Positions 17,225 to 25,730 of a stretch of DNA of 64,000 nt are shown here, piece after piece. Within the stretch, counting starts at the first letter, position 1. The number at the start of each line of letters is the position of its first letter. The notes under the pieces were generated by a model, which was not told the DNA's origin, ran no database searches, and worked only from the letters and a program-made list of their open reading frames with translations. This DNA comes from UBA1227 sp045599345 (GTDB taxonomy: Bacteria > Bacillota > Clostridia > Oscillospirales > Acutalibacteraceae): the NCBI GenBank assembly GCA_045599345.1, contig JAZRVV010000019.1, positions 8,989 through 72,988 of the forward strand. The letters are read 5' to 3'. The position numbers and the translations under genes were made by a program.

Positions 17225-17225
17225 A

Positions 17226-17263
17226 AACAAAAAGAGCCTCAATTCCTGGCAAGGGATTGAGGC
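17226..17263 (-). terminator. Terminator for the sortase-DUF1846 transcript
   Basis: On the minus strand GCCTCAATCCC and GGAATTGAGGC form the stem, followed by TCTTTTTGTTT. It lies 15 nt after the DUF1846 stop. Confidence 0.85.
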
Positions 17264-17277
17264 GTTTGTTTGTGAAA

Positions 17278-18765
17278 TTACTTGTGGAAGAGGGTGTTGG
17301 ACTGGTACTCTGGCTCGCAAGTGAGGTTGATGCCAAGCTTCTTGTAGATTTCGGCATCAACACTTGAGACGATGACTGTCGTGTGAGCCTCGCAGCCACG
17401 AAGGCTTGAAAGACAGTCCATAGCGCGGGCAGCATTTTTGTCAGTAGCCGCTGCGATGGAGAGCGCGATGAGCGTCTCGTCAGAGTGGAGGCGTGGATTC
17501 TTGCTGCCAAGCGTGTCGGTTTTGAGAGCCTGGATAGGCTCGAAAACCATAGGAGGAATAAGGTGTACCTCATCCTTGATATCAGCAAGTTCCTTGAGTG
17601 CATTGAGAAGCACTGCTGAGCAGGAACCAAGCAAATCGGTTGTACGACCGGTTACAATGTGACCGTTTGGAAGTTCGATTGCTGCTGCTGGAAGTCCGCC
17701 ATTGTCGCGAGACTTGGCACAGGAAACAGCGATTACTTCACGGTCATCCTTGGTAAGTCCTGCCTGCTTTACTATCATCTCAAGCTTCATTACAAGGTCG
17801 TTTTCAACAATGCCCTTCTTTTTATCGCAGAGGGCCTTGTAATACCTGCGGATGATTTCTTGGTTGGCAGCATAGATACATGCATCATCGTCAATGATGC
17901 AGTTGCCTGCCATATTAACACCCATGTCTGTTGGTGATTTGTATGGTGACTCACCAGAGATTTCCTCAAAGATTGCATTGAGGACTGGGAATACTTCAAC
18001 ATCACGGTTGTAGTTTACTGTTGTCTTGCCATAGGCCTCAAGGTGGAATGGGTCAATCATGTTGACGTCATCAAGGTCAGCTGTTGCTGCCTCATAGGCC
18101 AAGTTTACAGGATGCTTGAGTGGGAGATTCCAGATTGGGAATGTCTCGAACTTGGCATATCCTGATTTGATGCCACGCTTGTTATCGTGGTAGAGCTGTG
18201 AGAGGCATGTTGCCATTTTGCCACTACCAGGACCAGGAGCTGTGATGACTACAAGTTCACGAGTTGTATGGATGTATTCGTTCTTGCCAAATCCCTCATC
18301 GGATACGATGAGTGGGATGTTTGATGGATAACCATCAATTGGATAGTGGCGATATACGTCAACGCCAAGGTTCTCAAGACGCTTCTTGAACGCATCGGCA
18401 GATGGTTGGTTCTGATAGCGTGTAAGCACTACGCTACCAACATAGAGGCCGATGCTCTTGAATGCGTCGATAAGGCGAAGGATTTCAAGGTCATAGGTGA
18501 TGCCTGTATCGCCGCGAACCTTGTTCTTTTCAATATCGCCAGCATTGATTGCGATAACTATTTCTGCCTTGTCCTTGAGCTGGAGGAGCATCTGAAGTTT
18601 ACTGTCTGGTTTGAAACCAGGGAGAACACGTGAGGCATGATAGTCGTCGAAGAGTTTGCCACCAAACTCTAGGTAGAGTTTGCCACCAAAGCTTTCGATA
18701 CGCTTCGCAATATGCTCAGATTGTGTCTGAAGATATTTTTCATTGTCGAATCCTATTTTGCCCAT
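17278..18765 (-). CDS. DUF1846 domain protein (UPF0371)
   Basis: A 495-residue protein of the usual DUF1846 length, starting MGKIGFDNEKYLQTQSEHI. The N-terminal half resembles a P-loop-like nucleotide fold with ITAPGPGSGKMATCLSQLY near residues 175-195. The family is conserved in Firmicutes and its function is not established. Its start overlaps the end of the sortase gene by 13 nt, so the two are probably translated from one mRNA. A terminator follows at 17226-17263. Confidence 0.94.
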   Translation of the reverse strand: MGKIGFDNEKYLQTQSEHIAKRIESFGGKLYLEFGGKLFDDYHASRVLPGFKPDSKLQMLLQLKDKAEIVIAINAGDIEKNKVRGDTGITYDLEILRLIDAFKSIGLYVGSVVLTRYQNQPSADAFKKRLENLGVDVYRHYPIDGYPSNIPLIVSDEGFGKNEYIHTTRELVVITAPGPGSGKMATCLSQLYHDNKRGIKSGYAKFETFPIWNLPLKHPVNLAYEAATADLDDVNMIDPFHLEAYGKTTVNYNRDVEVFPVLNAIFEEISGESPYKSPTDMGVNMAGNCIIDDDACIYAANQEIIRRYYKALCDKKKGIVENDLVMKLEMIVKQAGLTKDDREVIAVSCAKSRDNGGLPAAAIELPNGHIVTGRTTDLLGSCSAVLLNALKELADIKDEVHLIPPMVFEPIQALKTDTLGSKNPRLHSDETLIALSIAAATDKNAARAMDCLSSLRGCEAHTTVIVSSVDAEIYKKLGINLTCEPEYQSNTLFHK

Positions 18766-19484
18766 ACGGTTTTTACCTCTTTTGCTACTATTACAAATCT
18801 TTCTGTTTTTGTCCTACTCGTACATGTTGAAAGAGTGACGAATTTTTCTTTGCCTGTGAACTTCATATTAGGCTTGTTACATTCGGCTCTGTCATAAATT
18901 GCTTCAATCCAAGCTTTTTGAATGTCACTGTTTGTGAATTTGAATTTGTAAACTGGATCTGTTGTCTCAACTGTGAGTGCAGCAACAATTTGGTACTGCT
19001 TTTCAGTGTCGCCATAGAGAATGTACACGTTTGGATGATTGTTAAAGTAATCGGAATTCTTATACTTTTTAAGCGAGCCAAACATCGAATCGTTTCGCGT
19101 GTTGTGACCATAGATTACGGTGTTTGGGTCATCCATTGAACAGTACTGGTCTATGAAAATACTACCAAAGTCGGAGTAGACATTGTCATATGTGTGCTTT
19201 AGGTAGTACTGGTTGTCCTCTGGCTGAAGGAGCGGGTAGTCAACCGGTGTGTCCGGTATTTTGATCCATCCAGCAATGTCTTCGTTGGTCTTTTTGAGCT
19301 CTACTAAATCAACTATGAAGTGGTAGTCTTTGTTCTCTGTGACCTCTTCAACCTTGTTTTGAACACCCTCATAAAGCTGATTGCCACGACGATAGTTTAG
19401 GCCGATTTTTATCAGTTGAGAGAGGGAGAATATAAAGAGGGCAATGAAAATTACTTCAAGTATTGTGTATATGCGCTTTTTCAT
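18753..19484 (-). CDS. Class B sortase
   Basis: A 243-residue transpeptidase that cleaves a sorting signal and attaches proteins to peptidoglycan. The ATG at 19484 is chosen because GAGGAGGG lies 5 nt upstream; five in-frame codons further out lack this. One N-terminal transmembrane helix (VIFIALFIFSLSQLI) anchors it. The catalytic triad is visible: His127 (YGHNT), Cys221 (TLSTCT) and Arg229 (RFVIVAK). The EDIAGWIKIP segment is typical of class B. No substrate with a clear NPxTN signal is in the window, although the surface protein starting at 58685 has its C-terminus outside it. It is divergent from the pilus cluster. Confidence 0.94.
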   Translation of the reverse strand: MKKRIYTILEVIFIALFIFSLSQLIKIGLNYRRGNQLYEGVQNKVEEVTENKDYHFIVDLVELKKTNEDIAGWIKIPDTPVDYPLLQPEDNQYYLKHTYDNVYSDFGSIFIDQYCSMDDPNTVIYGHNTRNDSMFGSLKKYKNSDYFNNHPNVYILYGDTEKQYQIVAALTVETTDPVYKFKFTNSDIQKAWIEAIYDRAECNKPNMKFTGKEKFVTLSTCTSRTKTERFVIVAKEVKTVWAK

Positions 19485-19616
19485 TTTATCCCTCCTCAAA
19501 ATTACAGATAATTATATCATAAATTGGGAAGCCTTACCACTTTTTTTGGTACTTTATTTTTAAGGTTTTTAATATTATAATTAAATATGTATATTTAATA
19601 AAACGAGGTTTACACT

Positions 19617-20810
19617 ATGCAAGCAAAAAGACTTTCTCGAGTCTTGGCGTTATTGCTCGTACTTTGTATGATGGTCTTTACCTTTACCGCCTGTGGCGAT
19701 AAAGAGGAGCCAACACTTGAAACTACAAAGTCAGACCTCACTACTGAACCTCAGAGTTCAGACGAGACGACATCGGGTGAAGATGCCAGTGATAACACTG
19801 GATCTTATACGTCGGGCAAGTCTGATGGAGGTAAGTCTACAACCAAGAATTCTGGTGGCAAGTCTACGACCAAGGATTCTAGTGGTGGCACTAAAGCTAC
19901 AACAAAGAGTGGCGGAGGTTCAGGCGGTGGCGGTCAGCAACAGCCAAAGACTACAAAACCGAAGCAGACAGCAGCTCCGACACAAGCAAAGTCTAACACT
20001 TATTATGCACCACAGGTTATCTATAACTCTGCACCGGGCACACTTGTTCAGACTTTCTCAGATGGAAGCGCAATTGATTATTCAAATACTGCTAGTGGAT
20101 ATGTAATGGTCAAGTACGCAGGACCACACTCCAACGTACGTGTCCAGGTTACAGCGCCAGGTGGTTCTAAACCAGTTTATCCTATATTCTCAAGGGACTG
20201 GGAAGCACTACCACTCACAAATGGTAATGGTACATATTCAATAGCCCTTCTTGCAAATGATGGTGGCACATCCTACACTGTTGCCGGCAAGCTTGACGTA
20301 AACGTTGCTTTGTCGTACTCAACAGTGGCTTTCTATAGACCAAACATCTTCTGCAACTACAGTGGAGGCACTTCGTGCGTTACATACGCCGCTGAGCTTA
20401 CACGAGGCTGCGATACAGAGATGGCTAAAATTGAGGCAATCTACAACTACGTTGTAAACAATTTTAGATACGACTATGGCAAGGCATCCTCAGTAGCCTC
20501 ATCGGCGTACGTTCCAAACCTCAACAGCGTTTGGGCATCAAAATCAGGAATCTGTTTTGACTACGCATCAACGATGGCGGCAATGCTTAGGACACAGGGA
20601 CTGCCAACCAAGGTCTGTGTTGGCTATGTAAATGGCAGCACATATCACGCTTGGATTTCTGTATATGTTTCCGGCAGTGGTTGGGTAAACGGAATTATCC
20701 AGTTTAACGGCAACACTTGGAAACTTATGGACCCAACATTTGCATCGACCGGTGGCAACAAGTATGACTGGTCCACGAAGGGATCTTATTCAACAATGTA
20801 TTACTATTGA
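19617..20810 (+). CDS. Transglutaminase-like lipoprotein
   Basis: A 397-residue lipoprotein. Residues 1-26 are a signal peptide ending in lipobox FTAC. A Ser/Thr/Lys/Gly-rich linker follows to about residue 130 (repeated GGKSTTKN-like units). The C-terminal half is a transglutaminase-like domain with the full triad: Cys313 (SGICFDYAS), His344 (YHAW) and Asp372 (LMDP). Such domains act as proteases or cross-linkers at the cell surface. It ends 17 nt before pilC, so it probably belongs to the pilus transcript. The start of the mature part, GDKEEPTLE, closely resembles that of the lipoprotein at 26877. Confidence 0.9.
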   Translation: MQAKRLSRVLALLLVLCMMVFTFTACGDKEEPTLETTKSDLTTEPQSSDETTSGEDASDNTGSYTSGKSDGGKSTTKNSGGKSTTKDSSGGTKATTKSGGGSGGGGQQQPKTTKPKQTAAPTQAKSNTYYAPQVIYNSAPGTLVQTFSDGSAIDYSNTASGYVMVKYAGPHSNVRVQVTAPGGSKPVYPIFSRDWEALPLTNGNGTYSIALLANDGGTSYTVAGKLDVNVALSYSTVAFYRPNIFCNYSGGTSCVTYAAELTRGCDTEMAKIEAIYNYVVNNFRYDYGKASSVASSAYVPNLNSVWASKSGICFDYASTMAAMLRTQGLPTKVCVGYVNGSTYHAWISVYVSGSGWVNGIIQFNGNTWKLMDPTFASTGGNKYDWSTKGSYSTMYYY

Positions 20811-20827
20811 TATAAAGGAGAACGAAC

Positions 20828-21871
20828 ATGAGTATAAAACAGCTTGATGGACCTTATCTCTCATCATTTTGTATGGAACTCTCACTCTGCCTTAAAGCAG
20901 GTATCTCTCTCAATGAGGGACTCTTTATGCTCGCACAGGATGAGACAGATAAGGATTTAAAAGAAATGCTCTCTTCACTCTACGAGAAGATGGACGGCGG
21001 TATGAGTCTTGAAGAGGCTTTGGGTGAGGCAGGATGCTTCCCTAAATATTTAGTAGAAATGATCGAGATTGGTTCTCGTACAGGTAGGCTTGAAGCAGTG
21101 CTTCGCGCACTCTCAGCTTATTACACAAGACAGGTTGAAATTACAAGAAGCATCAAGAGTGCAGTTGTATATCCTCTTGTTTTGATGTTTATGTTGCTTC
21201 TCGTTATCGGCGTACTTATTACAAAGGTACTCCCAATCTTTAACGATGTATTCCATGAGCTTGGCGCAGAGATGAGCCCAGTTGCAGTAAGCATCATGAA
21301 CTTTGGTACTGGTATTACAAAGTATGCAGCAATTATCCTTGCAGTAGTTGTTGTAATTGCAATCGTTGCAATCTTTATCAGCGCAGTACCAAGTCTTTCA
21401 CTTAAGTGTGTAAACTTCTTTAATAAAATCACATCTAATAGAAAAATCTCTAAGAAGATTGCATCTGCTCGTTTTGCAAACGGCATGGCAATGACACTTG
21501 CATCTGGTCTTGATACAGATGAATCACTTGATATGGTAGAGCGCATTACAGACAACCCTGTAATGCTTGGCCGTATTTCAAAGTGCCGTGAACTTATGAA
21601 GCAGGGCGAACTTTTCGTAGATGCTATTGCAAAGTCCGAGATATTTAACTCTATGTACTGCCGTATGCTTTCAATCGGTTTCAAGACCGGTACAGCAGAC
21701 ACAGTAATGGATGAGATTGCTCACCGCAGCGAAGCTGAGGTTGACGAGAATATCGAGTCAATTATCAACAAGGTTGAGCCAACACTTGTTATCATCATGT
21801 CACTTGTAGTTGGTCTTATCCTTCTTTCAGTAATGCTCCCACTTATGAGCATCATGACCACAATAGGTTAA
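20828..21871 (+). CDS. pilC: Type II secretion/type IV pilus inner-membrane platform protein (PilC/GspF)
   Basis: A 347-residue protein with two GspF domains (about 10-130 and 210-330) and three hydrophobic segments: near residues 115-135, 165-190 and at the C-terminus (VIIMSLVVGLILLSVMLPLMSIM). It is the cytoplasmic-membrane platform on which pilus ATPases act. AAAGGAGAACGAAC precedes the ATG. It heads the run of small pilin-like genes and pilT. Confidence 0.93.
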   Translation: MSIKQLDGPYLSSFCMELSLCLKAGISLNEGLFMLAQDETDKDLKEMLSSLYEKMDGGMSLEEALGEAGCFPKYLVEMIEIGSRTGRLEAVLRALSAYYTRQVEITRSIKSAVVYPLVLMFMLLLVIGVLITKVLPIFNDVFHELGAEMSPVAVSIMNFGTGITKYAAIILAVVVVIAIVAIFISAVPSLSLKCVNFFNKITSNRKISKKIASARFANGMAMTLASGLDTDESLDMVERITDNPVMLGRISKCRELMKQGELFVDAIAKSEIFNSMYCRMLSIGFKTGTADTVMDEIAHRSEAEVDENIESIINKVEPTLVIIMSLVVGLILLSVMLPLMSIMTTIG

Positions 21872-21891
21872 ACGTCTAAGGAGTAAGATTT

Positions 21892-22239
21892 ATGGAAACT
21901 AAAGTAAGGAAGCGCTCGGCGTTTGAAATAATACGTGGGCATCTCCTGTCTATAGTGTTCTTCGTAGTCATTTTTGCATTCTTTATTTACGGCGTAAATA
22001 GCGCCGAGAAGAACTCCGCATCGGAGAGCAAAAATGTGCTAGAAGAAAGCCTCCATAAAGCAGTAGTTTCCTGCTATGCGCTTGAGGGTGCTTACCCATC
22101 AAGCGTGCAGTACCTTGAAGACAACTACGGCTTAACTTATGACAAAGATAAGTATGCAATAGGCTATGTCGCATTTGCCGACAACATCATGCCTGACATG
22201 CAAATCATTGAACTAGGTGAGGAGGTACCCGCAGAATGA
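21892..22239 (+). CDS. Small pilin-like membrane protein
   Basis: A 115-residue protein, not recognised as a named family. It has a basic N-terminus, one transmembrane helix near residues 17-34 (LSIVFFVVIFAFFIYGV), then a short soluble domain with AYPSSVQYLEDNYG. That segment resembles type II pseudopilins, where a Tyr-Pro stretch follows the N-terminal helix. No clear prepilin peptidase site is visible. Its end overlaps the next ATG by 4 nt. Confidence 0.75.
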   Translation: METKVRKRSAFEIIRGHLLSIVFFVVIFAFFIYGVNSAEKNSASESKNVLEESLHKAVVSCYALEGAYPSSVQYLEDNYGLTYDKDKYAIGYVAFADNIMPDMQIIELGEEVPAE

Positions 22240-22733
22240 AAAAGAGAACTGCTTACACAGTAGATACAATATTTGTGTTGGTTCTCTTTGCAGTATTCGC
22301 TATTACAGTACTTTTCGTACTGATGAGCGGAGCGGGTGTCTATAAGGACACGCAGAGCGTTATGACAGAGAGATATCAAGAACGCACATGTCTCTCATAT
22401 ATAACAGCAAAGGTCAACCATTACGACGAAAGCGGCAAGGTCTATGTAGCCGATGTAAACGGCGTGCAGGCGCTTGCAGTTGACGAGGAAATGGGTGGAA
22501 CCACATACACAACATATATCTACTGCACCGATGGTTCGGTGAAGGAGATAATGGTAGAAAAGGGAGCATCATTTGAACTTGATGCTGGCCTTGATATCAT
22601 TGCAGCAAAGAAGCTGAGTTTTGAGACAAACGATAACCTCATCAAGGTTATCTGTACTGGCGAGACGGGCAAAACCGCTTTCGTCACCCTCCATGTTGCA
22701 TCAGGATTAGGAGGTGGCGAGATTGAAGACTAA
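22236..22733 (+). CDS. DUF4860 family pilus-associated protein
   Basis: A 165-residue protein matching DUF4860: a short basic N-terminus, one transmembrane helix (TIFVLVLFAVFAITVLFVLM) and a beta-rich exterior domain. The family is found in clostridial type IV pilus clusters, and a minor-pilin role is inferred. It overlaps the genes on both sides, which implies tight coupling of the subunits. Confidence 0.8.
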   Translation: MKKRTAYTVDTIFVLVLFAVFAITVLFVLMSGAGVYKDTQSVMTERYQERTCLSYITAKVNHYDESGKVYVADVNGVQALAVDEEMGGTTYTTYIYCTDGSVKEIMVEKGASFELDAGLDIIAAKKLSFETNDNLIKVICTGETGKTAFVTLHVASGLGGGEIED

Positions 22734-23157
22734 CAAAAGGTCTAAGTCATCCCTCTTCCTTATGGAAATAATCATAGTTTTGATGTTCTTCGCACTTTCA
22801 GCAGCTATTTGTATGAAGGTGTTCTCAAGTGCCAAGATTAAGACTGAACTCTCTCGTGATATGACAAACGCAAGTTTTGCAGCAGAGAGTATCGCCGAGG
22901 CTTGGAAGGCAGATAAACTTGATGGAACTGACTTTGCCTCAATCTATCCAAACTCAACAGAACACGATGGAATTATCACTGTGTTCTATGACAAGGATTG
23001 GACCCTTGAGGAAAAATATCAGGGCGCTTATCATGCAACTATAGAGGAGCACGCTGACAAGTACTTCGTACAGGCACACGTTGCCGTATACGATGACTCT
23101 GGCGCATTGCTCTTTGATATGGTTACGGCAGTGAGCCCAGACAAGGGGGTAGAGTAA
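22723..23157 (+). CDS. Minor pilin-like protein
   Basis: A 144-residue protein. The start is taken as TTG at 22723, 7 nt after GGAGGT; the GTG at 22714 would sit inside the ribosome binding site. The N-terminus (KTNKRSKSSLFLMEIIIVLMFFALSAAICM) resembles a type IV pilin hydrophobic helix with the conserved Glu a few residues in (FLMEIIIV). The rest is a small globular domain. Precise role unknown; it probably forms part of the pilus tip complex with its neighbours. Confidence 0.78.
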   Translation: MKTNKRSKSSLFLMEIIIVLMFFALSAAICMKVFSSAKIKTELSRDMTNASFAAESIAEAWKADKLDGTDFASIYPNSTEHDGIITVFYDKDWTLEEKYQGAYHATIEEHADKYFVQAHVAVYDDSGALLFDMVTAVSPDKGVE

Positions 23158-23612
23158 TGGAACAGAATGAACGCAAATCATCCGGTATCAATATCGGTAG
23201 TGCAAGTATCATAATGGTCTTCTCCGTACTTTGCCTCACAATCTTTGCAGTACTTACCTTTATGACATCGAACAACGAGTACAAGCTTGCTGAGAAGTCT
23301 GCACGTACAATGCAGACGTATTATGCAGCAGATGCTGGTGCCGTTGTTATAGAAGGCAAGATACGTGAAGCATTGGCAAACAATCCGGATGCCGCAAGTG
23401 CACTTAGTGAAGTAAAGGGACTTGGCGTTGCAGGTGCTGCAATGGACGACGGTTACCACTTTAGCTATGCACAAGGCATGGATGACGACCAAGAAATTCA
23501 AGTTGAGCTCCTCTATACAGGTGGCGACCTTAAAATTCTCAAGTGGGAACTTGTTAATGTCGCAGAGTGGAGCGCAGACGGTGAAGTACATCTTTGGGAT
23601 GGTGAGTTTTAA
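23157..23612 (+). CDS. Pilin-like (PilX-type) membrane protein
   Basis: A 151-residue protein with a basic N-terminus, one transmembrane helix (SIIMVFSVLCLTIFAVLTFM) and a motif YYAADAGAVV that is typical of PilX-type minor pilins, where this segment follows the membrane helix. It overlaps both neighbours by one base (TAATG junctions). A role in pilus assembly is inferred from the motif and context. Confidence 0.75.
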   Translation: MEQNERKSSGINIGSASIIMVFSVLCLTIFAVLTFMTSNNEYKLAEKSARTMQTYYAADAGAVVIEGKIREALANNPDAASALSEVKGLGVAGAAMDDGYHFSYAQGMDDDQEIQVELLYTGGDLKILKWELVNVAEWSADGEVHLWDGEF

Positions 23613-24676
23613 TGGATTTATTAACACTTCTTCGCGGTGCAGTTGAGCAGCAGGCATCGGACATCTTTGTCCTTGCCAGCCTTCCTCTTTCATACAAACT
23701 AAACGGCATTATCGTGCCACAGGAAGAGGAGCGCATGACTCCGCAGACAACTCGCGCACTTATTGAGGAAATATATGATACAGCAGGACGTCCTATGGAT
23801 CACCTTTTAGCATCTGGTGACGATGACTTCTCGCTTGCTATCAGTGGCCTCTCTCGTTTCAGAGTAAGCACATACAAGCAGCGTGGATCACTCGCTGCTG
23901 TTATCCGTCTGGTTTCATTTGATATTCCAGATTACAAGGATTTGGGCATTCCAGATTCTGTTATGTCTATCGCTGAAAAGACAAAGGGCCTTGTACTTGT
24001 AACAGGTCCTGCAGGCGGTGGTAAGTCAACCACACTTGCCTGCATCATCGATAGGATTAACAAGACAAGAAACGGTCATATAATCACACTTGAGGAACCA
24101 CTTGAGTACCTCCACCGCAATGATAAATGCGTAATCTCACAGCGTGAGATTGGCTCTGACTCAGCTGACTACGTAGCTGCACTTCGTGCATGCCTTCGTC
24201 AGGCTCCTGATGTTATCCTTGTTGGTGAGATGCGTGACTATGAGACTATCAAGACAGCTATGACTGCTGCTGAGACAGGACACCTTGTCATCTCAACACT
24301 CCATACCGTTGGCGCTGCCAATACAATCGATCGTGTTATCGATGTATTCCCACCTAATCAGCAACAGCAGATTAGGGTACAGCTCGCACAGCTTTTGCAG
24401 TGCGTAGTATCACAACAGTTGATCCCAACTGTTGACGGCGCACTGGTACCAGCGTTTGAGGTTATGAACCTTAATAGCGCAATTCGTAATATGATTCGTG
24501 AGTCCAAGGTACATCAAATAGACTCAATCATTGCAACATCAGCTGCCGAAGGCATGGTTGCAATGGATTCAAGTATATTTGACCTTTACGACAACGGAAT
24601 CATTTCCGAAATGAACGCTATTAAGTTTGCATCAAACGCTGACCTTCTCAAGAAAAAGATGCAGATGAAAAAGTAA
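23612..24676 (+). CDS. pilT: Type IV pilus ATPase PilT
   Basis: A 354-residue hexameric secretion ATPase of PilT type. Walker A (GPAGGGKST) is at about residues 132-140, the Asp box includes LEEPLEYLH, Walker B is LVGEMRD and the His box includes HLVISTLHT. PilT normally powers pilus retraction. No PilB-type assembly ATPase, prepilin peptidase or major pilin is next to it, so those must lie elsewhere or this ATPase does both jobs. It closes the cluster and is followed by a terminator. Confidence 0.94.
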   Translation: MDLLTLLRGAVEQQASDIFVLASLPLSYKLNGIIVPQEEERMTPQTTRALIEEIYDTAGRPMDHLLASGDDDFSLAISGLSRFRVSTYKQRGSLAAVIRLVSFDIPDYKDLGIPDSVMSIAEKTKGLVLVTGPAGGGKSTTLACIIDRINKTRNGHIITLEEPLEYLHRNDKCVISQREIGSDSADYVAALRACLRQAPDVILVGEMRDYETIKTAMTAAETGHLVISTLHTVGAANTIDRVIDVFPPNQQQQIRVQLAQLLQCVVSQQLIPTVDGALVPAFEVMNLNSAIRNMIRESKVHQIDSIIATSAAEGMVAMDSSIFDLYDNGIISEMNAIKFASNADLLKKKMQMKK

Positions 24677-24687
24677 GACAAAATAAG

Positions 24688-24722
24688 AACTCCTGACTAG
24701 CGACCTAGTCAGGAGTTTTGTT
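24688..24722. terminator. Bidirectional terminator between pilT and the PAS-like gene
   Basis: AACTCCTGACTA and TAGTCAGGAGTT form the stem with a TTTTGTTTT tail on the plus strand. On the minus strand the hairpin is followed by CTTATTTTG, so it can serve both convergent transcripts. Confidence 0.88.
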
Positions 24723-24729
24723 TTAAGAT

Positions 24730-25521
24730 TTAATTAAGTTCCTTGAGAGAAAATACAACTAGTGGATAATCATCTGCATATTCAGGGTACTTTGAAACTG
24801 TCATCTCAAAAGCAGTGCCCTTTTTGTCCCTAAAGATTAGGACCATTCTATCCTTGCCCTCATCAAGTTGCTTCTTGATGTTGGCATAGTCCATGAATCT
24901 AGTAAATGGAACTTGGAAATCCTCGGATATGTAGTTGGTGCAGACGTCGTTCATCATCTCAAGATGAGAACCAAACTGTTTTGCATATACATCGTAGTCG
25001 TCTCCTGTGTTGGAGTAAACAAGCCTGCTCATGCTGTTTGAGAGGTCGATTACATATACAAGGATGTAGTTGTATACAAGCTGTTCCATAACAGCTTTGT
25101 TGAATACTTCGGCTCTGTTTTCCTCAGTTTTTTTAACGTCGTCATCGACAAGAAAAACGTTGAAGAAAAATACAGTATGACCCGAGCCGTCATCGATTGG
25201 AACAAGACGAATTCTAAACCAGTGGTACTGGTGATCGTCAAAGCCCATCATCAATGCTTCGACACGGAGAGTCTGGTTATTGTCAAAGGCAGTTTTGAGA
25301 TACTGCGTTGTGAGCTCGTTCTTGAGTTTGTTCTTAAAAAGTGGATGCATCAATGTATCCGCAATTTCAACAAACTCATCAAAGGTACGCTCAATGTATC
25401 CAACACCCTTGCCATTGTATGTGATGCAGTAGTTGTCATCAATGTCGATGATTGTGTTGTAGAGAAACTGGGTGCTAACAAAGGTGGCAACTATAGTCTC
25501 AATACGCTTTTTATCCATCAT
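24730..25521 (-). CDS. Stand-alone tandem PAS-like protein
   Basis: A 263-residue cytoplasmic protein, not recognised as a named family. The ATG at 25521 follows GGGGGCG; a longer reading would run into the tRNA gene. Two similar halves are visible, each with a PAS-like pattern (residues ~15-135, with HYWFRIRLVPID from YHWF onward, and ~140-263, with RMVLIFRDKKGTAFEMTV). In clostridia such folds often precede GGDEF or kinase output domains, but no output domain is present here. A ligand-sensing or partner-binding role is only an inference. It is convergent with the pilus cluster. Confidence 0.65.
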   Translation of the reverse strand: MMDKKRIETIVATFVSTQFLYNTIIDIDDNYCITYNGKGVGYIERTFDEFVEIADTLMHPLFKNKLKNELTTQYLKTAFDNNQTLRVEALMMGFDDHQYHWFRIRLVPIDDGSGHTVFFFNVFLVDDDVKKTEENRAEVFNKAVMEQLVYNYILVYVIDLSNSMSRLVYSNTGDDYDVYAKQFGSHLEMMNDVCTNYISEDFQVPFTRFMDYANIKKQLDEGKDRMVLIFRDKKGTAFEMTVSKYPEYADDYPLVVFSLKELN

Positions 25522-25541
25522 AGAATATACGCCCCCTAAAG

Positions 25542-25617
25542 TGGAGCTGGAAACGTGACTCGAACACGCGACCTGCTCATTACGAATGAGCTGCTCTACC
25601 AACTGAGCTATTCCAGC
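25542..25617 (-). tRNA. tRNA-Thr (anticodon CGU)
   Basis: A 76-nt cloverleaf on the minus strand: acceptor GCTGGAA/TTCCAGC, D-arm AGCTCAGTTGGTAGAGC, anticodon stem GCTCA/TGAGC with loop TTCGTAA (anticodon CGT), T-arm with GTTCGAGTC, and an encoded TCCA 3' end. It reads ACG threonine codons. Confidence 0.97.
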
Positions 25618-25730
25618 ATCTGTCCACTAATATATAATAGCACATTTTTGAATATAAGGAAATATGGCTTTTTCAATACGGTTGTGATACCATAATAAAG
25701 TATTAATTAATTTAAATAGGAGGAATTTTT

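Noticed and set aside
17108..17320. A 70-codon minus-strand frame between the toxin and DUF1846.
   Set aside because: It overlaps the terminator and hairpins and resembles no protein.
18346..18633. A 95-codon plus-strand frame within the DUF1846 gene.
   Set aside because: It lies wholly opposite a strongly conserved gene and has no independent support.
19860..19930. The repetitive stretch in the lipoprotein gene as a CRISPR or minisatellite.
   Set aside because: It encodes an in-frame GGKSTTK-type linker and has no constant-length spacers.
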